Assembly: GCA_027579435.1 (NCBI GenBank)
Contig: JANBPK010000919.1
Location: forward strand, 186,001-250,000
DNA length: 64,000 bases
Source of the DNA: Candolleomyces eurysporus
Taxonomy: Eukaryota > Basidiomycota > Agaricomycetes > Agaricales > Psathyrellaceae
Reading direction: 5' to 3'
Under the pieces are notes generated by a model. The model was not told the origin of the DNA. It did not search any database and saw nothing but the letters and a program-made list of their open reading frames with translations. Shown here piece after piece: positions 34,961 to 48,105 of the stretch. A program made the position numbers and the translations under genes. Positions within the stretch are counted from its first letter, which is position 1, and every line of letters begins with the position of its first letter.

Positions 34961-37306
34961 TCAAGCCCACGCTTTTTCGTGCAACCGCACTGCCGCCATC
35001 TCGCCCGAACTCCAGGGCGACGCGCTCATGATATCACCAGCGGGACTGTGCTGGCCGCCCCTTCCAAAGGAACCATTGGTGAGATTGCTTCGCACAAGGC
35101 TACCCCAATTGCCAGCGCTTCCAGCCCGAACATGACCGTTGACGCGACCAGAGAGACCGTTGCCATTGGTTCCGTTCGTCGAATTTCCGCTGGTCAAACC
35201 ACCAGGTGTCGTGGGGGTGAGACCACCCAGATCAACCTCCCCGCTAATCGAATGACNGGGGGTTTCCCGTAGCGTGACCCTTCCTCTGCGGCTGCTGCTA
35301 TTATCCAAAGTGGTCAGTCAATCGGTCCCAAACGTTGCATAAACGAAAATAACTTACTCCACCGTTGAACCCCACAATCTCCAAACGCGCCGCGGCGTTG
35401 TACCTTCCAAGATCTGGTCCAGCGGTCACAGGCGCAGGGCTCTTCGCCCTGATGGGTTCAGGGGCCGGGAGCAAAATTCCGTTGCTCGTGAACGTCGGGT
35501 AAGCCGACTTATTTTGCTTCGAAATGGAAGGGCCGTCCAAAGCGCTTGTATCAACTCGGAGGGAGCCAGTGGGAGGGCGGCTGCCAAACTGGAAGCCACC
35601 GTTGTTGGCAGAATCGATAGGAGTGGACACCGCGGCGTTGTTCTTGATACGCGCGAGAAGCGAAGTGGACGCATCGTTGGGGTCGCTATTAGTGCTCATG
35701 GAACGTGCCCGGCCATCCGGCTGAGAAGTCGAAGAGTCGGCGCCAGAGGGCACACCAGAGGGAGGAGTGGTGCCAGAGCTCGGCAGCTCGGTGTGAATGA
35801 AGCAGCATCGCTTGCCGTAGGGACAAGAGCCAGACACCCAGAAAGTCTACAAATTGGAAAGAAATTAGCCCAGAAATTGGTAAAGATATTACTAATGTAA
35901 CGGACCCTGCAAATCTCCGTCTTATACTAGAAAAAGAAGGGAAGTAAAAATCAGTGAATGGACAGCGTTAATCATCAGAGAAGCATACCTTGGGGTGCCG
36001 CTGAACCTTTCTCAACTCGTCTTCTCCATGGGCGAACTGGCACTTTGCTCCGTAACGGCAGGAACCCTTTTCCTCCCAGCTGCGACACAATTCGGTCTTG
36101 TAGAGACCGAGCTTGCGGTTGTTGGCACTCGGGCCAGGAGCCTGGCCACCACCCGTGTCGTTGGACGCGACTGAGGGGGGACTCGGGACGGCCTTTTCGA
36201 CGGTCGGAGGCTGTGCACCACCTGGCGGCAAGCTGTAGGGCCCGGTGTATTGAGCTTGAAGGCGAGCGGCCATGAGCGTCGTCATATCTTGACCATAGTA
36301 CTGGTTGGGATAGACGGGTACAGGCGGCATGCCAGGCTGGAACATGGCANGGGGGGAAGCCGGCCATGTTGCTGGAGAGAAGTGCCAGAGCTGCAGCGTC
36401 ACGGAGGTTGGAAGGGTCTGACGCGGAATGATGATGGGTGGCGCGAAAGACGTTGTGCTGCTGCTGGACGCGAGTAACAGAGGGGTGGTTGTCATGAATG
36501 GGCGCTGGGAGCATCATGTCATAAAGGTGCTGGGTATTTCCAAGAGAAAGGTGCGAAGTATGACCAGGATACGGAAGCGGGGACGCGCCGTGCGCGAACC
36601 CACGGGGATTCTGACGATAGTTCATAGGCTGACTGTCGGTGGTTGGAGCAGCGGAAGCAAAGGAAGGATGATGAACAGGGGCATGGTTATAGTTTCGTGA
36701 TTGGATATAGTCTATAGGATGCTGGTCTTCACGGTCGGTGCGCATGTCATACATGCTGGGGTGCTGCTGGGGCTGCGGGCGGTGAACGTGGTTGTAATTC
36801 GACAGGGACGGATATGAGGGTTGTTCCACCCATTGCTGCTGTCGATCACCAAACTCATCCGGGCCTTCCTGTTGGAGACGATGCAGATCTGCAGAGGAAA
36901 TGCCCCCGCTGAATGAATGGGGCCGTTCTTTGGCGTCGGTGGAGATGGTATCGCCAGGCGACTGGTTCAAGAGACGACCACTTGCGGTGGACTCGTGGGA
37001 GCTCGAGTTGGTGGTGTCAATAGAGGATGCCCTGGAATGGGAAATGTGGTGCTCCGACGAATGCGGCGAGGAGCCGGCGCTGGCAACGTCCAGAGGGGAG
37101 TCTGTGCCCAGGCCGTTGACGAGCTTGGACTTTGGCGGGGTGCGGATAGGGATAATGTCGCTGCGATCGGAAGCGACGTCACCAATCTTGAGGCGGACGA
37201 TCTCGTCGGCGAGCTCCCAGCCGGCAGGGGCAGCCTCAGCGTCTACGAGCTGGCCGCTGTTGTTGAAGCGCCAGCGTTGGTCTGTATTTTCTGTTCGGGC
37301 AGGCAT
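34961..37306 (-). CDS. Tandem CCCH zinc-finger protein of the Tis11/TTP type
   Basis: Proteins of this class bind AU-rich mRNA elements and promote decay. The N-terminal 300 residues are Ser/His/Gln-rich and disordered. Two fingers follow: [18 protein letters not shown] (Cx8Cx5Cx3H) and, after two introns, [18 protein letters not shown] (again Cx8Cx5Cx3H). Each has the YKTE lead-in typical of TTP. The tail is Ser/Gly/Asn-rich and ends EKAWA. Two Ns lie in the gene. Deleting the N at 36350 joins MAGFP to PAMFQPGM; deleting the N at 35257 joins GNP to RHSISGEV. Without those deletions the frame fails. The gene is convergent with choline kinase. Confidence 0.88.
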
Positions 37307-39882
37307 GAAGAAGGGGCGTCGAAAACACGTCGAGAGCGGGGGCGTGGACGTCAGGAGGCAGGAGCGGGCAGCAGGTGGGGCGGGCGGACGGGGGCAGGAC
37401 GGTGGTCGTCGTCGTGGGGAACGATGGGGACGATAGATAAGGATGGGGANGGGGGGAAGACGTTAAAGGTCGTGACCGGAGAACAAGGGTTAAGAAGGGA
37501 AAGCGAGGCAGACGGCAGGCATCCAGGAAATCTGCTCAAGGTTTTGATCGCAGGCAACGTGCCCGCCTTCTTGCGGATTTCCCCAGTGAATAATTAATGT
37601 GGCCTGTTTGGGCGGAGTTGAATCTCCGGCTGTCTAAGCAACGTCGAATTTGCCTCCGCTGCGAGCTCAGCGGCCAGGACCAGCGACATGGCAGACTCCC
37701 CCGCTCGCCGCAATCGCCTTGCCCCGGCACGTGTCCGACATGCGTCACATCAAAACATGATGCTATCTGTCTGTCGCTCTCATTCTTCCGAGCATCATTC
37801 CTCCTCACCTGCAATTTGCACCCTTGAACGTTGTCGCCGGCGTTCTGGTCGTCTGCTCGCCGTCTCCTCGGTCCCTGCCCCTCGTCCGGCCATTCATTCG
37901 CGTGTCATGCGTCAACAAGACGCCCGTCTCTGCGTTCTCCTTACCTGGTTCTGCCCCGCCCATAAACGGTATTCCTTGATCCCAATCCACCGGGACTCCT
38001 GCAGGCCCATGACGTCCTTTTGCCTTGACGCGGTCTGCCGTTCATGTTCATTTCTCGGACATCGATGTCCCACACCAGTGCGATAGGAAACAGGTCCACT
38101 TGACGCTCTCTTGGGCCTCTCTTCCCTATCCAACCAGCGATTTACCACAGATCAACCCGTGCAAAACTTCCGTCTGGAGTCCGATGACGCCCAACTGGCG
38201 AACAGCCTCATGTCCCAGAACTCTCGACATTTGTACCCCAATAATCTCATATACATATAGATGCTCTTCAGAGCATCATCTCGGTCCGCGGTTCATCTCT
38301 CTCCGCCGTATGCACCCACTTCGAAGGTCGATCCCAGGTCGTGGTTCATCTTCGCCAAATCGGATCCCAATCAACAAACGCATGTCGTCGATAATCCTTT
38401 CAACCGCGTCGATGACCCTGCCGCCCCACTGTTGGTTATCGTTATATTTGAAAATGTTGGTCAGGCGCTTCTCTGTCACGAACGCTGAAATTTTTATCCA
38501 TCTCGATTCTCCCTGCAGAAAAACCCAGGCCCTTCACCAAGGGCGACCTCGTGTCGACGTTCATTGATCATATCATATCTAGAATTCATGGAAAACGGTC
38601 GTCCGTTCCGAAGAAACCCGAAAAAAACCTCTAGATCCATTGAAAGAGAAAACAGAAAGTCTTCTCCAGCTACGTTCCGAATTACCCATTCACCGGCGTT
38701 CATTTACATAAAACTGTGCTGTGCACCTATATGGGTCCGATTGACACCTTTTCAAATATCACTTGTTCCGGGTGGCTCGATAACGTTCGACCCCAAGTCA
38801 ACACACGGGTGGCGGCGCACAGGCGGTAAATTGCGATTGAAGGTGTGACTCCTTCCTTCACGGTNGGGGGGAAGATGTGACTGACGACTCCCTCTGCAAT
38901 TAGGGAGCCCAGCTCTTCACAGAACCCATAACTCTCTTTTCCAGTTGATCGAAGTCGATTTCCCTTTTATGTGCGGGCAGCAGCCCTATGTCCCGCCGGT
39001 CCATCGATAACGTTGACTTCGAACGGGGGGGGCTGCGCTGACCAACTGACATGTGCAGATTTCATTTCAATTTCGCCTAGTCTCATATGTAGGGTTCTAA
39101 CGTGACTGAGCTTGGGACTCCAATATAGACGCTCGTTCCAGTATTCCCCCGTCTTCTAGAAAACAAGAAGATTGAAACCCGTTCTCAAGTCCGACTAGAA
39201 CGCTTCTTCGTGCTGGGTGAGAGAACAAGAACGATCAGCCCGTGCGCGTGATCGCCAGCAGCGGGCATCTCTACGCGAACGTTAATCAAAGCTATGTGTG
39301 GTACAAGAAATTTTGAACAAATCCATATCAGGAGCTTGCCTCATTCGACACGACTCTGTGACTCCGTCAGGGCTTGATATCAAACAACACACAAAAAACT
39401 TGACAGCGAATTTACGTCTACACCACAGCCATCCCCAAGTCCGACACGAGTGGCTCTCACAAGCCGTATAAAGTCCGCCCCCCCCCCAAGCAAGGGAAGA
39501 TCGAATTACCTTCTCGAGTCTTACCGAGCCAGGGTGCCATATATGACTAGTATTCCTCAAGGCCAACGCGCGCAATCCTTTCCGATTCCAGAAAATCCCG
39601 TTCGCAGATAACGCAGCATGTAAGGGTCAACATTCACAGGAAACATGCCTCAACCTCATGTGAATAAGATACCGAGCCTCGGCTCACCTGACGGAATCGA
39701 ATCCATCGATATGGAACCGATCCATACGGAATCAATTCAGGGTCACCGGTGTATTAAGCGCTTAGTCTTCACTCCGCTCAAGCGCCGAGAAGGAAATCAT
39801 GGAGAATGGATTTGGAGAGGAAAAACAGACAGACATAATTGTTACATACGTTGTATATGGTATCGCTCACAGGTTGCGTGCA
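37307..39882. other. Large gene-poor region upstream of the CCCH gene
   Basis: About 2.5 kb lie between the CCCH start and the Blm10-B stop. ORFs up to 180 codons exist on both strands (for example + 38025-38567, - 38276-38479 and - 38494-38703), but none shows a known domain and none joins by splicing into a defensible gene. Ns occur at 37450 and 38865 beside G runs. The part near 37307-37560 is probably 5' UTR or promoter of the CCCH gene. A short or non-coding transcript cannot be excluded. Confidence 0.4.
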
Positions 39883-42800
39883 TTATGCGTCTATATGAAA
39901 AGATATGTTATCGGATTTGGGATCCTCGGACGGCGGAGATACTCACAATATGACGTGCCAACCAACATCGTCGATAAACTCTGCAACTGGTCTTCATCGA
40001 AAGCTAATTGATCCTTGTGCCAAGTGTCCTGTAGGAGCAAGGAGTATTCAGCGGTGGAGAATCAGACGGCATGATGGTGTCTACGGACCTGGTGGGTCTA
40101 GAAAATAACGAGACAAAGCGAGGTCAGGATAGATGGCCTTGGCGATTTGGGGCCCATTTACGCACCTTCTTGAATTCGGAGGCACAGTTTCGGATAGTAG
40201 TGGAGATAGGTGGTGGATCAGTGGCGTGAGGTGCCAGCACTAGGTTAATAAATCCATCGTCAGTCCAATCGGACAGGCTGGTGGTGTCGTAGAGAAGAGC
40301 TTACCCTCGGTAAGAGGAGGTAACCAGGGTTCTACGGAGTACGGGAAGCTCTCTACCAAAGAGCACACACCAAGAATAGCAGAGTGGAGAGTGCGTAGGG
40401 CCGCTGCATATCCTGGATCTCTCCGGTCAGGGAGTTTCGTCTTCTTCGCCAATGCTACGAAACGGTTCTGTCGTAAAAGAGTCAGACAATTCAGAATTAC
40501 GAACCCGGCTAAAATAATACCTTCAGGGGGATAATGTTCTGGCGCTGAGTCGTTTTGATCACACCCGACAATACCTTGGATGCCATCTCTCTAACCTCCA
40601 CATTTTCATTCGAGAGGCATTCCAGCAAAACGCGCGTGACTTTGGAAACATGGTCTTGGGTCAACAATAGGAGGTTTCGGTAGAAGAAAATGACCAGAGC
40701 TGGGAGTCCGTGAAGACGTGTCTTCCACGACTATATAAGTAGAGGTCAGCGACGATGTACCTGTCAGTAGGCAGCCAGTACTCACCGATGACGATTCTAT
40801 GATTTCGACGAATTTATCGAGAATTGGATCAACATAATCGGGAAGCGGGGTCAATGCTGACAAAATATAAAGAACACCCGAACTATAGGCTTGAAGCTCG
40901 GGGCTGTCACTTTGTTCAGACATTCGAAGGATCTCCGGCCTGCCTGGCGGTCAGNAAAAAAGGAGCGGCAACTGGAAGGATAAAACTTACAGCAAAGGGA
41001 CGATGTAGGGAATGATCAAATGGGCGGAGGGTGAGTATGACGAAAGCCAGATCCACGACAAAACTAGAATGAGGCGAATTCAATACAAAAGCGTAGGATG
41101 ACGGAGACTCTACTTACTTGCTAGGCCAACTTTATCGTACTACAAAGGTTTAGGTGTCAGAATGAACAATCAAGATCAAGTGTTCCCAACTCACTTGCGA
41201 TTGGCTGACGCGGGGAGGAGGCAATCGTTCTTCTCTCCATTGCGGGAACTTCTCGATGATCTTCCCAAGCTGTTCTCTGTAAATTCCACGACTTTTTGAT
41301 ACGTTAGATGCAGATTTCCCCTACCGCCAAAAAAGGCACTAACCGGATTTGCAATGGATCAGTGGATTCGCGACATGCACGCAGGAAGGACTCGGTGGAG
41401 TCATATCCCGGTCGCCACAAATTCCGCTGCATGAGGAGCAAGTTATGGCATAGATATGCTCTAACCTGGAAGAATGGGGCGGTGAGTGTCACGAGTATTC
41501 TGGGAGGGCTAGATCGTACCTCTGCATAGTCTGTGTTCGCGTTAGAGAAGAACATATCGATATATCTCGGAGCATGTGGGTTGAAAAAGACTTTGAGGCC
41601 ATCCACCAGACTATTGATGAGTGTGACCGATTTCATCACTGAGAGAGCATAGAGTTTAGTCGTATACAAACGGTCCTAGGGACGGGGCTTACTTTCGAAC
41701 GCGGACTCTCCGGAGAAGTCGATTGGAATGTGAAGCATCCAGTCAACAAGTACTTGGTTCCGGCGTGGATCCCGATTGGCCAATTGCTCCTGTAAATCGT
41801 TGAGTATTTGCGTGCACGACGGACTCGGAGTAATATGACGAACGCTGAAAAGATGCTGCCAGAATACGGCCGTATCGGGTTTGATTTGCGCATATATGGA
41901 GCCAAGTCGATTCGCTACCCATTCCCAAACTTTATCGGACGTGTTCTTGGGCCAGTGTTTGGATCCTAAGGATGGATCAGAAATGAACTAGACTCCAGGA
42001 ACACGGTGACAGAATTTACCGCGTAGGATGCCAAGAAGAAACTCAGCTGCGGCCCTCTGCTTGAACTTGTCTGGGTCAAAAACGAGTGTGTCCGTCACTT
42101 CCAACATTTTCTCGATGGGCGCGAATCCAAAGACCTTTCCTGTTTTGGTACAGCACGCGGGCATTCAATATATCATAAAGCGGAATGAAGCAGAATTCGT
42201 TACCTATGTACTTGATCACGAGCACATTTTCCGTTCGCAATGCCAAGGTCGTGTTGCTTTTGCCAGATTCCTGTCCCCACAAACTTGCCAGCTGTGATAT
42301 AAACCCATCTTGAGATAGTACGCCATGGATAGCTTGCAGAACTGGTGTCGAAGAAGGATCCAATGCGACTGGCACGTTATTGTCACCTGGTGTATAAACG
42401 GTGATCGTCCTCGCCCAGGCCAAGAAACCAGTCTCAAGCTTATCGACGAAGTAGCCACTTTGGATTTGTAAGTATAGATGACCGTAAGACAGAATTTCCC
42501 TACTAACCTTTCGGAAACAGGTTTTTGCAGGAGTTGAAGGAACGATTCCGCGTTGTCGATTTCAATGGTTTTTCTCAGCGGGTTCTTCCACTCTGCAAAC
42601 CAGCGATCTGCATTTGAACGGGAAAACGAGCGGATCTTCACATGATGCAGCAATCGGCACACAGCCCTAAGAGTAATACTTTAGTAGGGCGCCGTTAGAA
42701 AGTGAAGAGTCTTACACTTGTGCCTGGGCTCGGATAGGCGGTTGAGGACTAACAAGCTGCTCTGTAAAGAACTTGGCAACAGCAGGAGGTGGTGCAACAT

Positions 42801-45800
42801 CTCGTCGCAAGAGGTGGGTGAGGAGCCTTGCTGCCAATAGGACATAACGCCACTTTAAAAACACGGGTCAATCTCTGGTATTTGGAATGATGAGAGTGCA
42901 CTCACATGAGTTGTTGGCCGCAATGCGATTTCGAGTATAGCTGTAACCTGGGGGGATGGGTTCAGCATCGTCAAAATTGGATAGCTACATGAGCACTGAC
43001 CGTGTCATTCCACACAGCGTGCCGTTTCGCATGGCGAAGTTGCGTTTTCTCAACTATTTCTTTCAGGAGAGCCGCATCAATGGATGTGCTGGTCAATTCA
43101 GATATCAAATCGTCAACGGCAGCATCAACCCTCGAGATGTCGTCGCCGTAGGTATCCGTATGGATCTGCTCTTCGTTGACCTGAGAACAGGATTCAACTG
43201 CGACGTTGTTCACCATCTTCTGCACAGAAGGCTAGGGAATCGTTAGTCTAAGTCGAATTCGATCTGTAAGTCAATCAAATAAAATATACCTTCTCCTCGT
43301 GCTGACACTCTAAAACTTTGACGAGATATGACTTGTGCAGCTCTTGGTCTATTGAAATATTAGTCAGATCATCGTACCGTTCGATTATCGACGTACCAGC
43401 GAGAGCATATGCGGCTACATTATGGCAGGTTAGTAGATGCCGCTGAGTAGAATTCCTTCAGACACACCTGTACCCTTGTTCCAGAGAACGTACAGAGCCC
43501 CTTTCATACTATCGGGGTCATTTCCTTTGCCCAACGCATCGAAAACTCTGGGGAGAATGAGCCTCGTGGAGCGCATGTAATGCTAAATAGCATGATTAAC
43601 GAGGTTCGAACACTTATGAAGGTTGACCTACGACGGTGACATTGAAAAGGGTGCTTTGAGCTTGCCTGCAATCAACAACACCTGCTCAATATTGCCACAA
43701 AGTTAGTAGACAGAATCAAAACCCACCTTCGAGTCCTCGAGTATTGCGAGATCGACAACTCCACCAGTTCCATGATCAACTTGTCGTCTAGTTCAGACCG
43801 ACCACGGAAGAGACTCTGCATGTAAACACGACTGATGTGGAACAATTGTGCCCGTTTCAGGTAAACGATGCGAGAAACCTCTGTTTGTCCTGTCCATGTC
43901 TTCGTTAAACTATGAAAGTCGAGTCAGTGAGAAGGGTCGCATAATGGTCAAAATAGAGATAATTTAACTCACTCTCTGACGGCTCTGTACGCTTTCTGGT
44001 GCTGTTCATAATCGCCACGACTGGCTCCATAGCCCAAGAGATATGTATCGATGGAGCGGGTGACTGTGATAACAGCATCGAGGTGGTCTTCGCCGCCGGT
44101 ATTCTGGCGCAAGAGCGACGCAGCACGGAGAATGATCTGGCCAAATCGTTCACGGTAGCCCAAGACCCTCTGATAACGTGGATCTTGAGGATCTGTCAGG
44201 GTGAAGCCACAGTTGACGTCGATGGCTGAGACAAGCATTGCTTGGACTTCGTAAGCTTCAGTGATACATGGATTGACGACGTTGGGTTGCGGAAGTTTGA
44301 TGAAAGTAGTGAGTGGCATCCAAACAGATCGACAGGCGTGAAGATAGCTACGCAAGCTCTTGAGTATGACTGGAAGAAAATGACCAAACGAGTAGCTTAC
44401 CGGCAGAAATCATTTCGAGCCACGCTATCCCATCGCGATGTGTCGGCCAGTAGCGACTCGACGACGTCTAGCGTGGGTTTCTGTATGGTTTCAAGGATCT
44501 CCAGGACAAAGTCCACCTCCTCAACGGAAGGTCCTAAGGATCAAGGTCAGGGTGGATCCGGGAAAGAGGTTGTTGGACAGATATCTCACGATGCCAATTG
44601 GTAACAATATCCTTCGGGTTATACACCTTGCCCCAGTGGAGGTTGTGGCTGCCTTCGAATACTGGAGGGAAATTCAGCCGTTTAAACGCACTGCCAGTGA
44701 AAGAAGGAACTACGTACCAGAGTCGTTCCATTCATCATCATTGACGAATCGCGAACTCAAAGCATAGATGGAATTAATTGCACCAAGGATGCGGGTGATC
44801 AAACGGCCAGTACTTGTGTATCCGCGCTCGGTCTTCGTTTTATCGACCAGTAGCTTCAAGACCCGGACGATTTCGGTCTTGTGTTTGAGCATCTGTATTT
44901 TATTTAACGAACGAGCTGTAAAATAATACCGCTGATGACTTACAGCACTCCCGCCGTACCCAAGGCATCCACGTAAAATAGAGAGGTCTGAAACGACAAT
45001 GAGAGACGCCTATATTCATAGGAAGTGGACTCACTCCAATGTAAGGTTGTGTCAGAAGGTATGGCGGCATGTGTAGATGTTGTCCTTATGCTGGATGCTC
45101 CATGAGCCAGTTCCTCTTCGATTTGGGCGATACAGAACGGAAGGAATTTGTCGATCGTCTTCTGTGGCCTGGACTTGGATAGACACCCAATGAGTTGACC
45201 AAAGGCCCGGACTGCGTTGGATTTGGCATTGGTAGTGCCGTAATCGTATACGAGCTTTAGAACCAGATCGAACAGGGGCTCCGACAGATGTTGGCAAACC
45301 AGATCGAGCATAGACTTGATAGATGCCAGGGCGGCCTCCTCAGACTTTCCGCCAGTGGTGTTCTTCTTACCACCCTCTTCTGGTAAGTTCTCGTATAGGG
45401 AAAATACTCTGCGGAAGAGCGTCACCACCCAGTCTAAAGGCTGTTAGAATCGGGATTATGCACGGAAAGCGATCGAGAATGACTGACCTGCAAAGGCAGA
45501 TGTACTGTCCCTTGTGAGAGACCGTTCTTCCTCGCGACTGAGAACTGCAGGTCCTCCATACTCAGTGCCATCAGGAATAGGATCTACATGCTCGTCAACC
45601 TCCATTCCATCGTCGAACGTCCCTGTACTGTGGCTGGCAGATAAGTCGCCAATCTTCACATTCATCATGACGTTGTTGATAAATTTGGCGGCGCAAATCG
45701 TCTTCCCCGGATCGTTCTAAGTGATAGATCGTCGGCGAGTAAGAAAAAGGTCCGGTCAATCATAGATTGCAGACGTACCAGATCAATACCAGGAAGGCAT

Positions 45801-47845
45801 AGTTCGAGTAACGGGACGAGATGCTTTTGTCCACCGAGCCAGATTCTTTCTGTGACCAACTGACCAGCGACGACAGAAAGGGCGCTGAGAACAGCCGTGG
45901 TCCTATGAGTTTCATTGACGACTTCGAGGCCGCCATATGCGCGTTCGAGAAGTTCGGGCATGATGAGATCAGGTTCCAGGAAAGCGAGTGATCTAAGGGT
46001 TGAAGCTGCGTAGGCAGCCGAATTCGCGTCCTTGGAAAACATAGCTAACAGAACCGGAGTGCGGAGAATTTTCACGAATTGGCGACGAATTTGTGGGGTA
46101 AGCCTGTGGGACTAAATAATACTGTCAAAGAGTCCGGAGCTATAAGAGAGTGTCTTGCTTTACCTCAGGCACCAAAGACGTAGGCTGCTCTTGTTCCTTG
46201 GAACGCCTCAGGAACTCCAATGAGAGACGTTGAGCCAGTGATGTCAACTGTGGGCGGATATAAGAGTGAGCGGAAGCAACATATCAAATGTGACTTACAC
46301 CTGGAGTCCAATTGCCGAGATTTGAAGGATGGAAGAACGTTTCCGTACTATCAATTAACCTTTCCAAGGTGTCTAGCGCTCTGGATCCGGCTATGAATCC
46401 AGATTGCTTTGGAAAGACGCTTGTTCCACTGCCACGCGCAGGGGGCGAGTCCTGGCGAAGCTCGCCATCGACACGCATTGAGTAGACGAATAGTTTGGCA
46501 ATGGCGGCTGGGATTTATGTACTTAACACGACGTAGTATTGCCATGAGGGGAGTACGCACCCATTCGGTTTATAGACTTCTTGATCTTTGCTCTGTGTAG
46601 GTCTTTTATGGCGAGATCTGCATGTTGGGTCGTATTAAGGCCAGAGTTCTTGCAAAACAGTTTAAATAGCTGAATGCATAACAAGAATAAATTCATTCAC
46701 CTTCATCATCCCGATAGGCACGCCTAAAATCGACAAGTCATCTCACCTTACCATAGAAATTAAAACAGCCATGACTTACTCAAGGAACCCAATGCTTTAC
46801 CGGTCAAAAAGCTCCATTGCGACTGGGTCCATATGCCTACATCCTGCCATTCCAAGGAATACTCCCCGGCGATTCCTGCTTTCCCTGCGACATGCTCCTC
46901 GGCCAGATCACCGCACATTTCCAGCAGCCTGTCATCGACGATCGAAGAGTTGAAAGCCTCCCAGATTCGAAAGATCGCTGGGAGGTATAAGTTTGCATTA
47001 GCTGGAGGCAAGAAGGACGTGAGGACTGGAATTGTGATCAGAAGGGTCTAAATTTTGTTGGGTTTAGCATCGCAACGATCGAGTGGCCACTGGGCGTAGG
47101 CGCTTACATCATGAGTGAGGGTTGGGATGAACGTATTCAGCATTTCAGGAATATCTTCAGCGGGATAATATCGTTTACATTGCTCCGCGACGTAGAGCAA
47201 AATGTTGACTAGGTTTCGTTGTGGATCAGCAGCAGATGCCTTGGGCCAGAGCTCTTTCTGAAGAGCACGCCACAGTGGTTTCCATGATAGCTGTAAATCG
47301 GCGGTCTCTAATTTCCTATGCGCTCCTGACTTGTTAGATAACAGGCGAGAAAGCATATCAGCCCAGCTTCGAGTCATCCGGACTTCGATACCAGGCAGAC
47401 AGCAGAGCTCATAATAAAGCGATACAAGCTTTGCCCTCGTGGGCTTGTGAATGGGGTAGCCCAGCAACAGCCAGCTGCATGAATAAAAGTATGAGAGCGA
47501 TCGGAAGCGAGTCGTCAAATAAACTTGCCATTGCAGAACCCCATCCCAAGGCGTGAGTACCATCCAATTCTTGGCTTTGGCGGCGGTGCAAATCGTGGAG
47601 ATGATGCGTTCGAGGACTCGTTGCATCTCTTCTGGGGACTCGCACTCATAGGGCAGAGCCTTGAGATAGGCCTGGAGCGACTCGACCTGCTTTTCATAGG
47701 TTGATTGGGAGGATTCATCGGTCGCCTCGGCGAACGAGACTTCGTCTTCTTCTGGCATTGTAGACTTGGTAAATTCTTGATCTCCGAGCTCCTTCAGGGT
47801 ATCGAGGATACCCTCAAGCTGGTGGGTTTGGGGTTGGACAGACAT
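39883..47845 (-). CDS. BLM10: Proteasome activator Blm10/PA200, copy B
   Basis: This is a second complete Blm10/PA200 gene. The start is MSVQPQTHQLEG at 47845; an upstream ATG in the same frame would add an unlikely 64 residues. Shared blocks with copy A include LPGIEV-type region 1, KTICAAKF/NVKIGDLS, RTTSTHAAIPSDTTLHW, GFTLTDPQDPRYQ and STTIRNCASEFKKTHQDTWH. The C-terminal exons, joined by hand, give TSYYA and a TAA stop at 39883-39885, so the HbYX motif is intact. The final intron is 39891-39946. Copy B clearly differs from copy A throughout; in the C-terminal 43 residues about 60% are identical by eye. The N at 40955 lies in an intron tract. The gene is divergent from AIM18. Confidence 0.9.
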
Positions 47846-48105
47846 TGAGATGATAGTGAAGCATGAAGACGAACGGATGGAAACTTTGTATTTTATATAC
47901 AATCGGCGGTGACGCGTCTGGGGGGCCGAAACAAGAAATGGAACGCGCAAGCTCAGCTGCGGGTCCGCGAGACGAATGGTTGCAGTTACTGTTGGAATGA
48001 ATGAGCACTTGTAATATACACTGACGCGTCGGAGCACGTGTTCCCAATATGATCCCGATCCCTACCATTGCCAACCTTGGTCTTGGCTATACTTAGCTCT
48101 CTGAC
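47846..48105. promoter_or_regulatory. Intergenic promoter region, Blm10-B / AIM18
   Basis: These 260 bp separate two divergent starts. A CACGTG palindrome is at 48035-48040. I see no GGTGGCAAA proteasome (PACE) element here or upstream of copy A. Confidence 0.4.

Noticed and set aside
38025..38567. 180-codon plus-strand ORF in the gene-poor region
   Set aside because: No conserved block and competing open frames on the other strand. Not enough to call a gene.
9452..47845. Large inverted duplication carrying both Blm10 genes
   Set aside because: Neighbouring genes of the two copies are unrelated and the copies are strongly diverged. Only the Blm10 gene itself is duplicated.
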